A stretch of DNA of 64,000 bases from Spirochaetaceae bacterium (GTDB lineage Bacteria; Spirochaetota; Spirochaetia; DSM-27196; PXBQ01). The notes below the pieces were generated by a model. It was not told the DNA's origin. It saw only the letters and a program-made list of their open reading frames with translations, and did not search any database. The position numbers were made by a program, and so were the translations under genes. Positions within the stretch are counted from its first letter, which is position 1; every line of letters starts with the position of its first letter. This document shows, one piece after another, positions 16,336-24,808 of the stretch. The stretch spans positions 1 through 64,000 of the forward strand of contig REEC01000149.1 of the NCBI GenBank assembly GCA_007695285.1, written 5' to 3'.

Positions 16336-17436
16336 TTGAACATCGGCGTGCCGAAAGAGGTCAAGAGACACGAGTACCGTGTCGGTTTGACGCCGCACTG
16401 CGTCCGCGCGTACACGACGCGCGGGCACGCAGTTGTAGTTGAACACGACGCGGGAACCGGCTCGGGGTACTCCGACGACGAGTACGTCGCAAACGGCGCA
16501 AAAATCCTTCAGACCGCCGCCGAGGTTTTTGCCGCCGCCGATATGATCGTCAAGGTGAAAGAGCCGCTACGCGAAGAGTGGCCGCTTCTCCGGTCGGGGC
16601 AGATCCTCTACACGTATCTGCATCTTGCAGCGAGCGCCGAGCTCACGCGCGCGCTCATGGACGCCGGGACGGTGGGTATTGCGTACGAGACGATCGAGCT
16701 GCCGGACCGGACGCTGCCGTGTCTCACGCCGATGAGCCAGATCGCCGGCCGACTCTCGATCCAGGAAGGCGCGAAGTACCTCGAAAAAGAGTACGGCGGC
16801 CGAGGGATCCTTCTCGGAGGCGTTCCCGGCGTTCCCCGTGGTCACGTCGTGATCCTCGGCGGTGGAACGGTCGGCACAAACGCGTGCAAGATCGCAGTGG
16901 GAATCGGTGCAACCGTGACGATTCTCGACATCAACGCGCGTCGGCTCGCGTATCTCGACGACATCTTTGGAAGCTCGATCACAACGTTGTACGCGACCGA
17001 AGCGAACATCGACGCGATGGTCCGCGATGCCGACATTGTCGTGGGTGCGGTGTTGCTGCCGGGGGAGACCGCGCCGCATCTGATTCGACGAACGCATCTG
17101 AAGACGATGAAACCGGGAGCGGTCATCGTCGACGTCGCGATCGATCAGGGCGGATCGGCAGAGTCGTCGCGCCCGACGACACACGACGATCCGATTTTTA
17201 TCGAGGAAGGTATCGTCCACTACTGCGTCGCGAACATGCCGGGTGCCGTGGCGTATTCATCGACGATCGCGTTGACGAGCGTAACGCTCCCGTTTGGACT
17301 CGAAATCGCCGAAAACGGAGTCGAAAAGGCGATGGAAAACCCCGCGATTCGGAAGGGGCTCAACGTGATCGGCGGCGCGTGCGTGCACCACGGTGTCGCC
17401 CGGAGCTGCAACATCCCGTATACCGAGTACCCATAG
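16336..17436 (+). CDS. ald: Alanine dehydrogenase
   Basis: 366 residues; catalyses NAD-dependent interconversion of L-alanine with pyruvate and ammonia in the cytoplasm. The full family pattern is visible: MNIGVPKEVKRHEYRVGLTP at the start (arginine and lysine of the pyruvate site), KVKEPL (K74 region), LHLAA (catalytic histidine about 96), the NAD fold VVILGGGTVGTNACKIA (about 174-190), DVAIDQGG (catalytic aspartate about 269) and CVANMPGAV. Start is TTG at 16336 with CAGGAG 8 bases upstream. It lies 37 bases after the chimera pair and may be in the same transcript; no terminator is seen between them. Confidence 0.93.
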   Translation: MNIGVPKEVKRHEYRVGLTPHCVRAYTTRGHAVVVEHDAGTGSGYSDDEYVANGAKILQTAAEVFAAADMIVKVKEPLREEWPLLRSGQILYTYLHLAASAELTRALMDAGTVGIAYETIELPDRTLPCLTPMSQIAGRLSIQEGAKYLEKEYGGRGILLGGVPGVPRGHVVILGGGTVGTNACKIAVGIGATVTILDINARRLAYLDDIFGSSITTLYATEANIDAMVRDADIVVGAVLLPGETAPHLIRRTHLKTMKPGAVIVDVAIDQGGSAESSRPTTHDDPIFIEEGIVHYCVANMPGAVAYSSTIALTSVTLPFGLEIAENGVEKAMENPAIRKGLNVIGGACVHHGVARSCNIPYTEYP

Positions 17437-17457
17437 CGGTAGGCGTGTTTCCGGCAC

Positions 17458-17486
17458 TTGCCAACATGCACTTTATTCGGTATATT
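17458..17486 (+). promoter_or_regulatory. Sigma70 promoter of carD
   Basis: TTGCCA (17458-17463), 17-base spacer, TATATT (17481-17486). The carD ATG is at 17495, only 8 bases after the -10 box, so transcription should begin at or within two bases of the start codon. Confidence 0.7.
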
Positions 17487-17494
17487 CGACCAGA

Positions 17495-18103
17495 ATGAAG
17501 GGCACCTCCAAGACAAAGCGAACGACAACCTTCAAAGAAAAACAGCAGGTTGTATATCCTCTCCAGGGCGTCGGCCAAATCACCTCGATCGAGATGCGTC
17601 CGTTTAAGGACGATGAAGTACTGTACTACGTCATTTATCTCGAGGTGACCGACATGACGGTGATGGTTCCGGTGGACAAGGCCGAAGAACTCGGAATCCG
17701 CGCGATCGTCAACAAAAAGGAAGCCGAGAGAGCTCTCGCGTTGATATCTGAGTCGTACGAACCGGTCGCGGCGGACTGGAAGATGCGATATCAGATGAAC
17801 CTTGACCTCTTGAAACAAGGCAGCGTCACCGACATCGCGACCGTCGTCCGCTCGCTCTACCATCGCAGCAAGATCAAGGAGCTTCCAATTCTCGAGCGCA
17901 AACTTTTCGACTCGGCGATCAAACTTCTTGTCGATGAGGTCTCGTTCTCGCTCAAAACGTCCAAGGATGAAGTCGAACAGCTCGTTTTCAGTAAGCTCGA
18001 GGTCGACACACCCAAGAAAGCATCCCGCGTCGCGACGCCACCCGACGACGACGACGATGCGAACACACCACGGCTCGACGAGGACGAAGACGAAGAGCAG
18101 TAG
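17495..18103 (+). CDS. carD: CarD/CdnL-family transcription regulator
   Basis: 202 residues. The N-terminal Tudor-like RNA-polymerase-interacting domain is clear (FKEKQQVVYPLQGVGQI, then VLYYVIYLEVTDMTVMVPV), followed by the helical DNA-contacting domain (RSLYHRSKIKELPILERKLFDSA). CarD binds the RNA polymerase beta subunit and stabilises open promoter complexes, often at rRNA promoters. The C-terminal tail from about 180 is a low-complexity acidic run (PDDDDDANTPRLDEDEDEEQ). No ribosome-binding site precedes the ATG, and the promoter position predicts a leaderless mRNA. Confidence 0.9.
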   Translation: MKGTSKTKRTTTFKEKQQVVYPLQGVGQITSIEMRPFKDDEVLYYVIYLEVTDMTVMVPVDKAEELGIRAIVNKKEAERALALISESYEPVAADWKMRYQMNLDLLKQGSVTDIATVVRSLYHRSKIKELPILERKLFDSAIKLLVDEVSFSLKTSKDEVEQLVFSKLEVDTPKKASRVATPPDDDDDANTPRLDEDEDEEQ

Positions 18104-18104
18104 A

Positions 18105-18755
18105 TTGGTCGATTGGCACGGGATTTTCCGCGCGATCCGCGAAGGAACCCCTGAGCGACCGTTGCCGTCGGTGTCACTTCTTGCCGCTCAAACGGCAAGC
18201 GCGTTTCATATCCTGGTTTCGACGATGATCTCGCTCCGGACACGCGACGACGTCACGCTCGCGGCATCGCGTCGTCTTTTTGCGCTTGCTCCGGACGCGC
18301 AGGCGACGGCCCGTCTCGCTGTCGAACAGGTCGAACGGCTGATCTACCCGGCCGGCTTTTACCGCACAAAAGCACGAAATATTATCACCGTTGCGGGCAG
18401 AATCGAGCACGATTACGGTGGGAAGGTGCCCGACACAGTCGAGGAATTGACGTCCTTTCCGGGTGTTGGTCGCAAGACCGCGAATTTGGTGCTAGGACTT
18501 GGTTTTGGTATTCCGAGTATCTGCGTCGATACTCACGTTCACCGGATCTCGAACCGCGCGGGCTGGATAGGGACAAAAACACCCGAAGCGACCGAAATCG
18601 CATTGATGGATGTCCTGCCGAAGGACTTGTGGATCGTCGCAAATGAGTCCCTCGTCGCGTTTGGCCAGACGATCTGTACACCCGGCGCACCACGGTGCAG
18701 CGCCTGCCCGATAAACGAAGAGTGCCCGCGCGTCGGTGTCACCCGGTCACGATGA
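18105..18755 (+). CDS. nth: Endonuclease III (DNA glycosylase/AP lyase)
   Basis: About 216 residues. Removes oxidised pyrimidines. The helix-hairpin-helix reads LTSFPGVGRKTANLVLG with the catalytic lysine in GRKTAN, the catalytic aspartate is in VDTHVHRISNR, and the [4Fe-4S] cluster ligands are C-x6-C-x2-C-x5-C near the C-terminus (CTPGAPRCSACPINEEC). The likely start is TTG at 18105, two bases after the carD stop; no ATG is available before the conserved MISLRTRDD region, so translation is probably coupled to carD. Confidence 0.92.
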   Translation: MVDWHGIFRAIREGTPERPLPSVSLLAAQTASAFHILVSTMISLRTRDDVTLAASRRLFALAPDAQATARLAVEQVERLIYPAGFYRTKARNIITVAGRIEHDYGGKVPDTVEELTSFPGVGRKTANLVLGLGFGIPSICVDTHVHRISNRAGWIGTKTPEATEIALMDVLPKDLWIVANESLVAFGQTICTPGAPRCSACPINEECPRVGVTRSR

Positions 18756-18809
18756 CGGCACAACGCACGGCTTTCTCCGACACCGGGGCACCGCATCTGT
18801 GCAACACGT

Positions 18810-19520
18810 CTACGAGGGATTTGCGATCAAGAGGCTCTTGGGGTCAAGAATCAGATGAAGATCCTCTTCTTGATACGTTCCGTAGTCCTTTAGCAAATTG
18901 AGTTTCACGTGGGCATCGGTCGGGGCGAGCGCGATCAGAACGTCGATCTGATCGACAAAAGGGCTCAGGATGACCGACACGCCGTGCTCGTCGACTTCCG
19001 GCTGCTCGCGACGTACCGACGCGCTGAACCATACCGACAGTCCGAGTTCCGTCGCGAACTGTTTGACAAGCAAAAGATCTTCCGGCTTTCCTTCACCAAA
19101 ATCGTATCCGTCGACGATGACGAGATCGGCCGCGAACCCACCGTCGTTAATCATCGCTTTCAGGCTGTTCAGGACCTGGGTCATTTGGACGCCACTTTGC
19201 GAAAAGTTCATCACGACGCGGTTCTTGATGATTTCATCGTGGATATTCCGTGATTGCTCACCTTTCCGCGTCTGGCGCGCGATCTCGGCAAAAATATCCT
19301 CGTACCATTGTATGATATGGTCCGTTCGTGACGAATAAGAAACGTGAATCACGTGTTTCCCCTGCAACAACTTGTCGGTCGCGATATGTACGAGGCACGC
19401 GGTTTTCCCGACGCCTTTCCGGGATGCGATAACCCCGATGCTCCCGGGTCTCAGCCCGCCGTGGATCGATTTTTCAAGAATCCGAAGCGGACTCCGGGAC
19501 ACCAGCTCAGTATTTTCCAT
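18810..19520 (-). CDS. RecA/DnaB-like P-loop ATPase of unknown role
   Basis: 236 residues. Walker A is ASRKGVGKTA (about 32-41), preceded by a 'GGLRPGSIGVI' lead-in as in RecA/RadA/DnaB-type ATPases; a Walker B-like strand is LVIVDGYDFGEG (about 136-147). No zinc finger, helicase or KaiC second domain is present. SD AGGAG precedes ATG 19520; an upstream in-frame start at 19559 lies too close to the EF-G gene. It is 16 bases downstream of EF-G on the same strand and probably co-transcribed. I do not recognise its function. Confidence 0.75.
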   Translation of the reverse strand: MENTELVSRSPLRILEKSIHGGLRPGSIGVIASRKGVGKTACLVHIATDKLLQGKHVIHVSYSSRTDHIIQWYEDIFAEIARQTRKGEQSRNIHDEIIKNRVVMNFSQSGVQMTQVLNSLKAMINDGGFAADLVIVDGYDFGEGKPEDLLLVKQFATELGLSVWFSASVRREQPEVDEHGVSVILSPFVDQIDVLIALAPTDAHVKLNLLKDYGTYQEEDLHLILDPKSLLIANPS

Positions 19521-19536
19521 TGTGTTCGTCTCCTGA

Positions 19537-21621
19537 CTACCGTTGGCTCTTACGAGCATCCTGATATTTTTTCATGAGTTCCTCGCTGATCGACGTCGGG
19601 ACCCGACCGTACTTCAAGAACTCCATCGTAAACTCGGCCTTCCCTTGGGTCAGTGAACGCAACACGGTCGAGTATCCAAACATCTCGCTCAACGGTACCT
19701 CTGCCTCGACACGCGAGAACGCTCCGTCCTCAGACGATGCGTGTATTATACCACGACGCTGGTTGATCGACGCAAAGATATTGCCCTGAAACTCGGTCGG
19801 CCCTTCGACCGCGACGAGCATTATCGGCTCGAGGATCTTCGGTTGCGCTTTCAGGTACGCCTGCCGGAAACACCCAATCGCCGTCATTTGAAAAGCCATG
19901 TCGGATGAGTCAACGGGGTGGTACGATCCGTCGTTGACCACGACGCGCACGCCGGTAATCGGAAATCCGATGAGTGATCCCTTCGCCATGGCTGTGCGGA
20001 ATCCCTTGTCACACGAGGGGATAAACTCGGAGGGGATTACTCCACCCTTGATCGAATCGACGAACTCGTACTCCTGCTCCTCGATCGGCTCAAGATACCC
20101 GGAGATCCGACCGTATTGGCCCGATCCACCGGTCTGTTTCTTATGCGTGTAGTCGAACTCCGCCTGAACGGAGATCGCCTCACGGTACGCCACCTGGGGA
20201 GCGCCGGTCACGACTTCGGCCTTATACTCACGCTTCATGCGCTCGATGTACACGTCGAGGTGAAGCTCGCCCATTCCCTGAACGATTGTCTCGTTAGACT
20301 CAGGGTCAACGAAGGTCCGGAACGTAGGATCTTCGCGCGTGAAGCGGTTCAGCGCCTTTGACATGCTGTCCGCGGCGGCCTTGTCTTTCGGTTCGATAGC
20401 CAAAGATATGACCGGGTTCGGAACGTACATCGATATCATCGACAGGTTCATACCGGGCGCGACAAATGTGTCGCCCGATGCACATTCGATTCCGAACAGT
20501 GCGACGATGTCACCGGGCGGCGCCTCGCTTATGTCCGACATACTCGCCGCGTGCATCCGGATAAGACGTCCGACCTTGAACTTGCGTTGAAGCCGGGTGT
20601 TAAACAGTTCGGTGCCCTTCTTCACAACTCCCTGGTACACCCGGATGTACGTCAACTGCCCGTACTGACCGTCTTCAAGTTTGAACGCAAGCGCAACGGC
20701 GGGTTTCGCCGGGTCGGCGGACAACGTGACGGGAGCTTCATTGTTATCGAGATCGAGAGCGGTCGCCTCTACTTCCTGCGGGCTCGGCAGATAGCGAACG
20801 ACCGCGTCAAGAAGCGTTTGAATACCTTTGTTCTTGTATGCCGATCCGAGAAACACGGGCAAGAGCTTACGCGCGAGCGTGCCGGCGCGTACCGCGGTCT
20901 GAAGAGTGTCGACGTCAACGTCCCCTTCGAGGTATGCTTCAGCGAGTTCATCGGAGAACAGCGACGCCGCGTCGATCAGTTCTTCGCGCCGTTTTTCGGC
21001 TTCCGGGAGCAGTGAGTCGGGAATCTCCTGTTCGCGGATGATCTCGCCGCCGGCGCCGTCAAAGTAGTACGCCTTCATCGTCACCAGATCGATGACACCC
21101 TCGAGTTTGTCCTCGAGCCCTATCGGCATCTGCATCATGACCGCATTGTGCCCGAGTTTTTCGCGCAACTGATCTTTTACTCTGAACGGGTTGGCGCCCG
21201 TACGGTCGCACTTGTTAATAAACGCGATGAACGGAACGTTATACCGGTTGAGTTGTCGGTCGACAGTGATCGATTGCGACTGCACGCCACCGACCGAACA
21301 CAGAACCAGAATTGCACCGTCGAGCACACGAAGCGCGCGTTCAACTTCTATCGTGAAGTCAACGTGTCCGGGCGTATCTATAATATTAATCGGATGGCCT
21401 TTCCACGCGACGTTCGTGGCGGCCGAAGCGATCGTGATTCCTCTTTCCCGCTCGAGCTCCATCGAGTCCATCGTCGCACCGACGCCGTCCTTTCCTCGCA
21501 CCTCGTGTATCGCGTGAATTTTCTCGCAATAAAAAAGGATACGCTCGGTCAGCGTCGTTTTGCCGGAATCGATGTGAGCGCTGATGCCGATGTTCCTCAT
21601 TTTGTCCAGATCAATTGCCAT
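19537..21621 (-). CDS. fusA: Elongation factor G, mitochondrial EFG1/spdEFG1 type
   Basis: 694 residues. GTP-dependent translocase of the ribosome. G1 AHIDSGKTT (residues about 15-23), switch [19 protein letters not shown]3 [10 protein letters not shown]4 NKCD and the later EF-G domains ([29 protein letters not shown]) are intact. The '[26 protein letters not shown]' region and the IDSGKTT variant of G1 match the group shared by spirochaetes, planctomycetes and mitochondrial EFG1, which acts in translocation while a second paralogue acts in ribosome recycling. GAGAGG lies 10 bases before the ATG, with a promoter at 21658-21686. Confidence 0.93.
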   Translation of the reverse strand: MAIDLDKMRNIGISAHIDSGKTTLTERILFYCEKIHAIHEVRGKDGVGATMDSMELERERGITIASAATNVAWKGHPINIIDTPGHVDFTIEVERALRVLDGAILVLCSVGGVQSQSITVDRQLNRYNVPFIAFINKCDRTGANPFRVKDQLREKLGHNAVMMQMPIGLEDKLEGVIDLVTMKAYYFDGAGGEIIREQEIPDSLLPEAEKRREELIDAASLFSDELAEAYLEGDVDVDTLQTAVRAGTLARKLLPVFLGSAYKNKGIQTLLDAVVRYLPSPQEVEATALDLDNNEAPVTLSADPAKPAVALAFKLEDGQYGQLTYIRVYQGVVKKGTELFNTRLQRKFKVGRLIRMHAASMSDISEAPPGDIVALFGIECASGDTFVAPGMNLSMISMYVPNPVISLAIEPKDKAAADSMSKALNRFTREDPTFRTFVDPESNETIVQGMGELHLDVYIERMKREYKAEVVTGAPQVAYREAISVQAEFDYTHKKQTGGSGQYGRISGYLEPIEEQEYEFVDSIKGGVIPSEFIPSCDKGFRTAMAKGSLIGFPITGVRVVVNDGSYHPVDSSDMAFQMTAIGCFRQAYLKAQPKILEPIMLVAVEGPTEFQGNIFASINQRRGIIHASSEDGAFSRVEAEVPLSEMFGYSTVLRSLTQGKAEFTMEFLKYGRVPTSISEELMKKYQDARKSQR

Positions 21622-21657
21622 TTACGAATTACCTCTCATACTATTTGCCGAGCGTGT

Positions 21658-21686
21658 ACTATATCGATGTCGATCGTGTTATTCAA
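21658..21686 (-). promoter_or_regulatory. Sigma70 promoter of the EF-G gene
   Basis: On the minus strand TTGAAT (21681-21686) and TATAGT (21658-21663) with a 17-base spacer, giving a start about 30 bases before the EF-G ATG. Confidence 0.65.
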
Positions 21687-21750
21687 TACCTGTCAGGGTT
21701 CGCACCCGGAGTGAGAGTGAGTCGACGTAGGGTATCGAGACAGTTCGAAC

Positions 21751-22545
21751 TTACGGTGACAGCAAAGCTTCGTCGTTCTCGAACGACGCGTGACGGATCT
21801 TGTGGAATTTATCGATGAGTTTCTCGACTGTCAAGTTCTTTTTTTCTTCGCCCGCAACATCGAGGATGATTTCACCTTTGTCCATCATGAGCAGGCGGTT
21901 TCCGTACGCGATCGCCTGCCCCATGTTGTGCGTTACCATCATCGTCGTCAGACCGTACTCACGGATAAACCGTGTCGTCAGATCCAGAACGATAGAGGCG
22001 TTCTTGGGATCGAGCGCGGCGGTGTGTTCGTCGAGCAAGATCAGCGACGGTCGCGAGATGACCATCATCAAGAGCGTAAGCGCCTGACGCTGCCCGCCCG
22101 AGAAAAGGCCGACATTGTCTTTCAGGCGGCTTTCGAGCCCCATCTCGAGCTTCGTCAGTTGTTCGCGGAAAAAATCACGACGTCGTCCATTGAGGCTGAT
22201 TTTGAGGCCTTTCATCCCTTTTTTGAACGCAATGATCAGGTTGTCTTCGAGCGCCATCCGGCCGGCGGTTCCAAGTCGTGGGTCCTGGAAGATCCGTCCG
22301 ATGTACGCCGCACGCTTGTACTCCGCATGCGACGTCACGTCTCGGTCGTTCACAAAAATCCGCCCGGTCGTCGCGGGCTGGTTTCCCGAGATCAGGTTGA
22401 ACAGCGTCGTCTTGCCGGCGCCGTTTGACCCGATGATCGTGATGAAGTCACCTTCGGCGACGCGCAGATCGACGTCACGAATCGCGACGATCTCGTTCAC
22501 CGTTCCGGGATAATAAACTTTCGACAGCTTTTCGATCCGGATCAT
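21751..22545 (-). CDS. ABC transporter ATP-binding protein (TrpZ/COG1101-like)
   Basis: 264 residues. Walker A GSNGAGKTT, Q-loop RIFQDPRLG, signature LFSGGQRQALTL, Walker B LILLDEHTAALDP and MVTHNM switch histidine are intact. The 'DEHTAALDP' Walker B and 'GRIFQDPRLGTAGRMALEDNL' are characteristic of the uncharacterised importer family that pairs with ABC_sub_bind lipoproteins. Its ATG overlaps the permease TGA (ATGA). The three genes form one operon transcribed leftward. Confidence 0.9.
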   Translation of the reverse strand: MIRIEKLSKVYYPGTVNEIVAIRDVDLRVAEGDFITIIGSNGAGKTTLFNLISGNQPATTGRIFVNDRDVTSHAEYKRAAYIGRIFQDPRLGTAGRMALEDNLIIAFKKGMKGLKISLNGRRRDFFREQLTKLEMGLESRLKDNVGLFSGGQRQALTLLMMVISRPSLILLDEHTAALDPKNASIVLDLTTRFIREYGLTTMMVTHNMGQAIAYGNRLLMMDKGEIILDVAGEEKKNLTVEKLIDKFHKIRHASFENDEALLSP

Positions 22546-23504
22546 TGTTCCGTCTCCTCGATCACCGCTGGGCCTGTTGCGGGCCGCGGCTCGGGGATCG
22601 CAGTGTTCGACAACGGTTTCCACGGTCTCGTCCGCGGCGTCCGTGTCTTTGTGATAATGAGCGAGACGATGATCAGAAGACCCGTGATCAGCTTGAGATC
22701 GTTCGGCGTGAGGTTGATGTAGTACCCGTAGAACCGGCCAAGATACATAATCGCGCGAAAAAGGATCGAACCGAGAATGACGCGCAGCGTCAATACGGCG
22801 ATCCGATTCGACCTCAAGAGGAACTCGCCGATCATGACCGAAGCCAGCCCCGCGATGATGATCCCGAGGCCGAGGTTGACGTCGGCAAAACCGAGAAACT
22901 GCGCAGCGAACGCTCCGGACACCGCGACAAGCCCGTTCGAGAGCGCGACTCCGATGACCTTTAGATGTTCGGGGTTTACTCCCGTCGCGATCACCATTTG
23001 GGGGTTGTCACCGAGCGCGCCGATCGTGAGACCGAGGTCGGTCCGGAAGAAGACATCCAAAAGCAATTTCGTCACGATAATCACAACGACGAAAAAGACA
23101 AACATACTCCACTCGGTCGAGAACCACACCGCACCGAAAGCGGCTACTTGGCTCAAAATCGTCTCCTGGCGGATCAGAGGGATGTTCGCGCGGTTTCCGA
23201 GCACGCGTATGTTGATCGAGTACAACATCGTCATCGTGAGTATTCCCGCGAGCAGATGAGGCACTTTCAGTTTGTTGTGGATCAGCGCGGTTACGACGCC
23301 GGCGGACACACCGCCGGCGAACGCGACCACAAGAGCGAACCACGGATTTGCCCCCGCGACGATCATCGCAGCCATGATCGCCGCGCCCAGCGGGAACGAG
23401 CCGTCGACGGTGAGATCCGGAAAATCCAGGACCCGGAACGTCACGAACACGCCGAGCGCCATCAGCGCGTAGATCAAGCCCTCGACAAGAATGCCTTCGA
23501 TCAT
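22542..23504 (-). CDS. ABC transporter permease (TrpY/COG4120-like, branched-chain superfamily)
   Basis: 320 residues with about 8-9 hydrophobic helices and a proline-rich cytoplasmic tail (residues about 288-320). FPDLTVDGSFPLGAA near the N-terminus and GANPWFALVVAFAGG, then LGDNPQMVIATGVN in the middle, are the family's conserved segments, related to branched-chain amino acid permeases. It forms the channel for the linked substrate-binding protein. It starts 10 bases after the stop of that gene. Confidence 0.88.
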   Translation of the reverse strand: MIEGILVEGLIYALMALGVFVTFRVLDFPDLTVDGSFPLGAAIMAAMIVAGANPWFALVVAFAGGVSAGVVTALIHNKLKVPHLLAGILTMTMLYSINIRVLGNRANIPLIRQETILSQVAAFGAVWFSTEWSMFVFFVVVIIVTKLLLDVFFRTDLGLTIGALGDNPQMVIATGVNPEHLKVIGVALSNGLVAVSGAFAAQFLGFADVNLGLGIIIAGLASVMIGEFLLRSNRIAVLTLRVILGSILFRAIMYLGRFYGYYINLTPNDLKLITGLLIIVSLIITKTRTPRTRPWKPLSNTAIPEPRPATGPAVIEETEQ

Positions 23505-23514
23505 GAGTCCGGCG

Positions 23515-24522
23515 TTACTTTCGGGTCACGGTTCCGTTCTGCACGATCATGTCGGCCTGGTCGATCACCGCTTGAGGGATCTGCAGCCCAAGTTGTGCAG
23601 CAACGTCGAGGTTGAGCAACAGCAAAAGGTCGCTCGCGTCGGTCATGTATTGCGTCGGGATACTCGCGGTCGACTCCCCTTCCACAATGCGCGAGATCAA
23701 ACGACCCGTCGCGCGGCCCATCGTGTAGTAGTCGAAACCGTACGCGGCAAGAACGTCAAACTCTTCGGCGGAACTCGGATCGGCCGAGACGATCGGGACA
23801 CCCGCCCGGTTAGCGACTTCGGTAAGCGAGGTCAGAGCCGAGACGACGGTGTTGTCGGTGCTCACGTAGATCGCGTCGACGCGGCCGACGATGCTCTGCG
23901 CGGCCTGCCGTACTTCCGCGGAGCTGGTCACGGTTGCCTCGACAAACTCGATCCCGAGTCGACGCGCTGCGTCGCGCGCCATGTTCGCGAGCACGACGGC
24001 GTTGGCCTCGCCGCTCGCGTAGACGTGCCCGAGACGGCGAACGTTCCCGAGCTCAACGAGCAGTTCGATCTGTTCGGCAACGGGCGTCATGTCCGAAAAT
24101 CCCGTGACGTTCGCACCGCCCTGATCGTAGCTCTCGACGAGACCGGCAGAAACCGGATCGGTCACCGCGGTGTAGATAACGGGGAGATCCGAGATGCTCT
24201 GCACGAGCGCTTGAGACGTCGGTGTCGCGATCCCGACCGCGACGCGAACGCGATCGGAGCGAAACTTCGCGGCGATCTGCGCTGCGGTTCCCGCATCGCC
24301 GTTCGCGTTCTGCAGGTCGTACTGGAAGCTGTACCCCATTTCGGCGAGTTCGTCCTGAATTCCCTGTTCGACGGCGTCGAGGGCCGGGTGCGATACGATC
24401 TTCGAGATCCCGATCACGTTCGAGTCGGCGGATTCTTTTCTCCCACCGGCGACCGCGACCGTCGCACCCACAAGGACGAGGACAAGAGCAATTGAGATAA
24501 ATCGTCGCATAAATCCGTTCAT
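23515..24522 (-). CDS. ABC transporter substrate-binding protein (ABC_sub_bind family, TrpX-like)
   Basis: 335 residues. Signal peptide (MNGFMRRFISIALVLVLVGATVAVAGG) followed by VIGISKIVSHPALDAVEQGIQDELAEMGY, the usual start of this family, and VAVGIATPTSQALVQ, VIYTAVTDPVSAGLV, NVTGFSDMTPVAEQIELL and YVSTDNTVVSAL. Relatives under T-box control in Firmicutes are predicted tryptophan/aromatic amino acid importers; that evidence is absent here, so the substrate is open. Start ATG 24522 has GGAGG 6 bases upstream; an internal ATG at 24510 is less well placed. Confidence 0.87.
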   Translation of the reverse strand: MNGFMRRFISIALVLVLVGATVAVAGGRKESADSNVIGISKIVSHPALDAVEQGIQDELAEMGYSFQYDLQNANGDAGTAAQIAAKFRSDRVRVAVGIATPTSQALVQSISDLPVIYTAVTDPVSAGLVESYDQGGANVTGFSDMTPVAEQIELLVELGNVRRLGHVYASGEANAVVLANMARDAARRLGIEFVEATVTSSAEVRQAAQSIVGRVDAIYVSTDNTVVSALTSLTEVANRAGVPIVSADPSSAEEFDVLAAYGFDYYTMGRATGRLISRIVEGESTASIPTQYMTDASDLLLLLNLDVAAQLGLQIPQAVIDQADMIVQNGTVTRK

Positions 24523-24610
24523 GAAAGAACCTCCATTCAGTAGTAGTGACTCTGAAAGAGTCGGACTGCCAAGCGGAGCCGCGTCGGACTCCACGAAGCA
24601 CCACTATCCG
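24523..24610 (-). promoter_or_regulatory. Possible structured leader of the TrpXYZ-like operon
   Basis: Immediately before the binding-protein gene the minus strand has a perfect hairpin GACTCT-TTC-AGAGTC (24548-24562) and a repeated AGTCCGAC block (24560-24567 and 24586-24593) that could pair alternatively with it. No T-tract follows and I recognise no riboswitch class or T-box, so this is a suggestion only. The rest of the 286-base divergent region to 24808 holds the azgA promoter and an inverted repeat CCGGCG-TG-CGCCGG at 24704-24717. Confidence 0.3.
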
Positions 24611-24746
24611 AAAGTAAAAAAGATCTCTCATTAATAGTACAACCGAACCGAAAAGTCCAGTCGTTTATGCGTAGATGCGCGCGGTTTCTGCATATTCATG
24701 CAACCGGCGTGCGCCGGATTCTAGGGGCACGGTCGCGCAAAACACC

Positions 24747-24775
24747 TTGATACTCCGTTTCCGATGCAGTATAAA
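24747..24775 (+). promoter_or_regulatory. Sigma70 promoter of the purine permease gene
   Basis: TTGATA (24747-24752), 17-base spacer, TATAAA (24770-24775), about 33 bases before the ATG. Confidence 0.7.
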
Positions 24776-24808
24776 CGGTGTATCCCATCTCGTTCACAGG
24801 AGTTGCCC

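Noticed and set aside
24640-24808. Purine riboswitch before the AzgA-type permease
   Set aside because: None of the conserved purine aptamer loop sequences is present, and the promoter leaves a leader of only about 25-30 bases.
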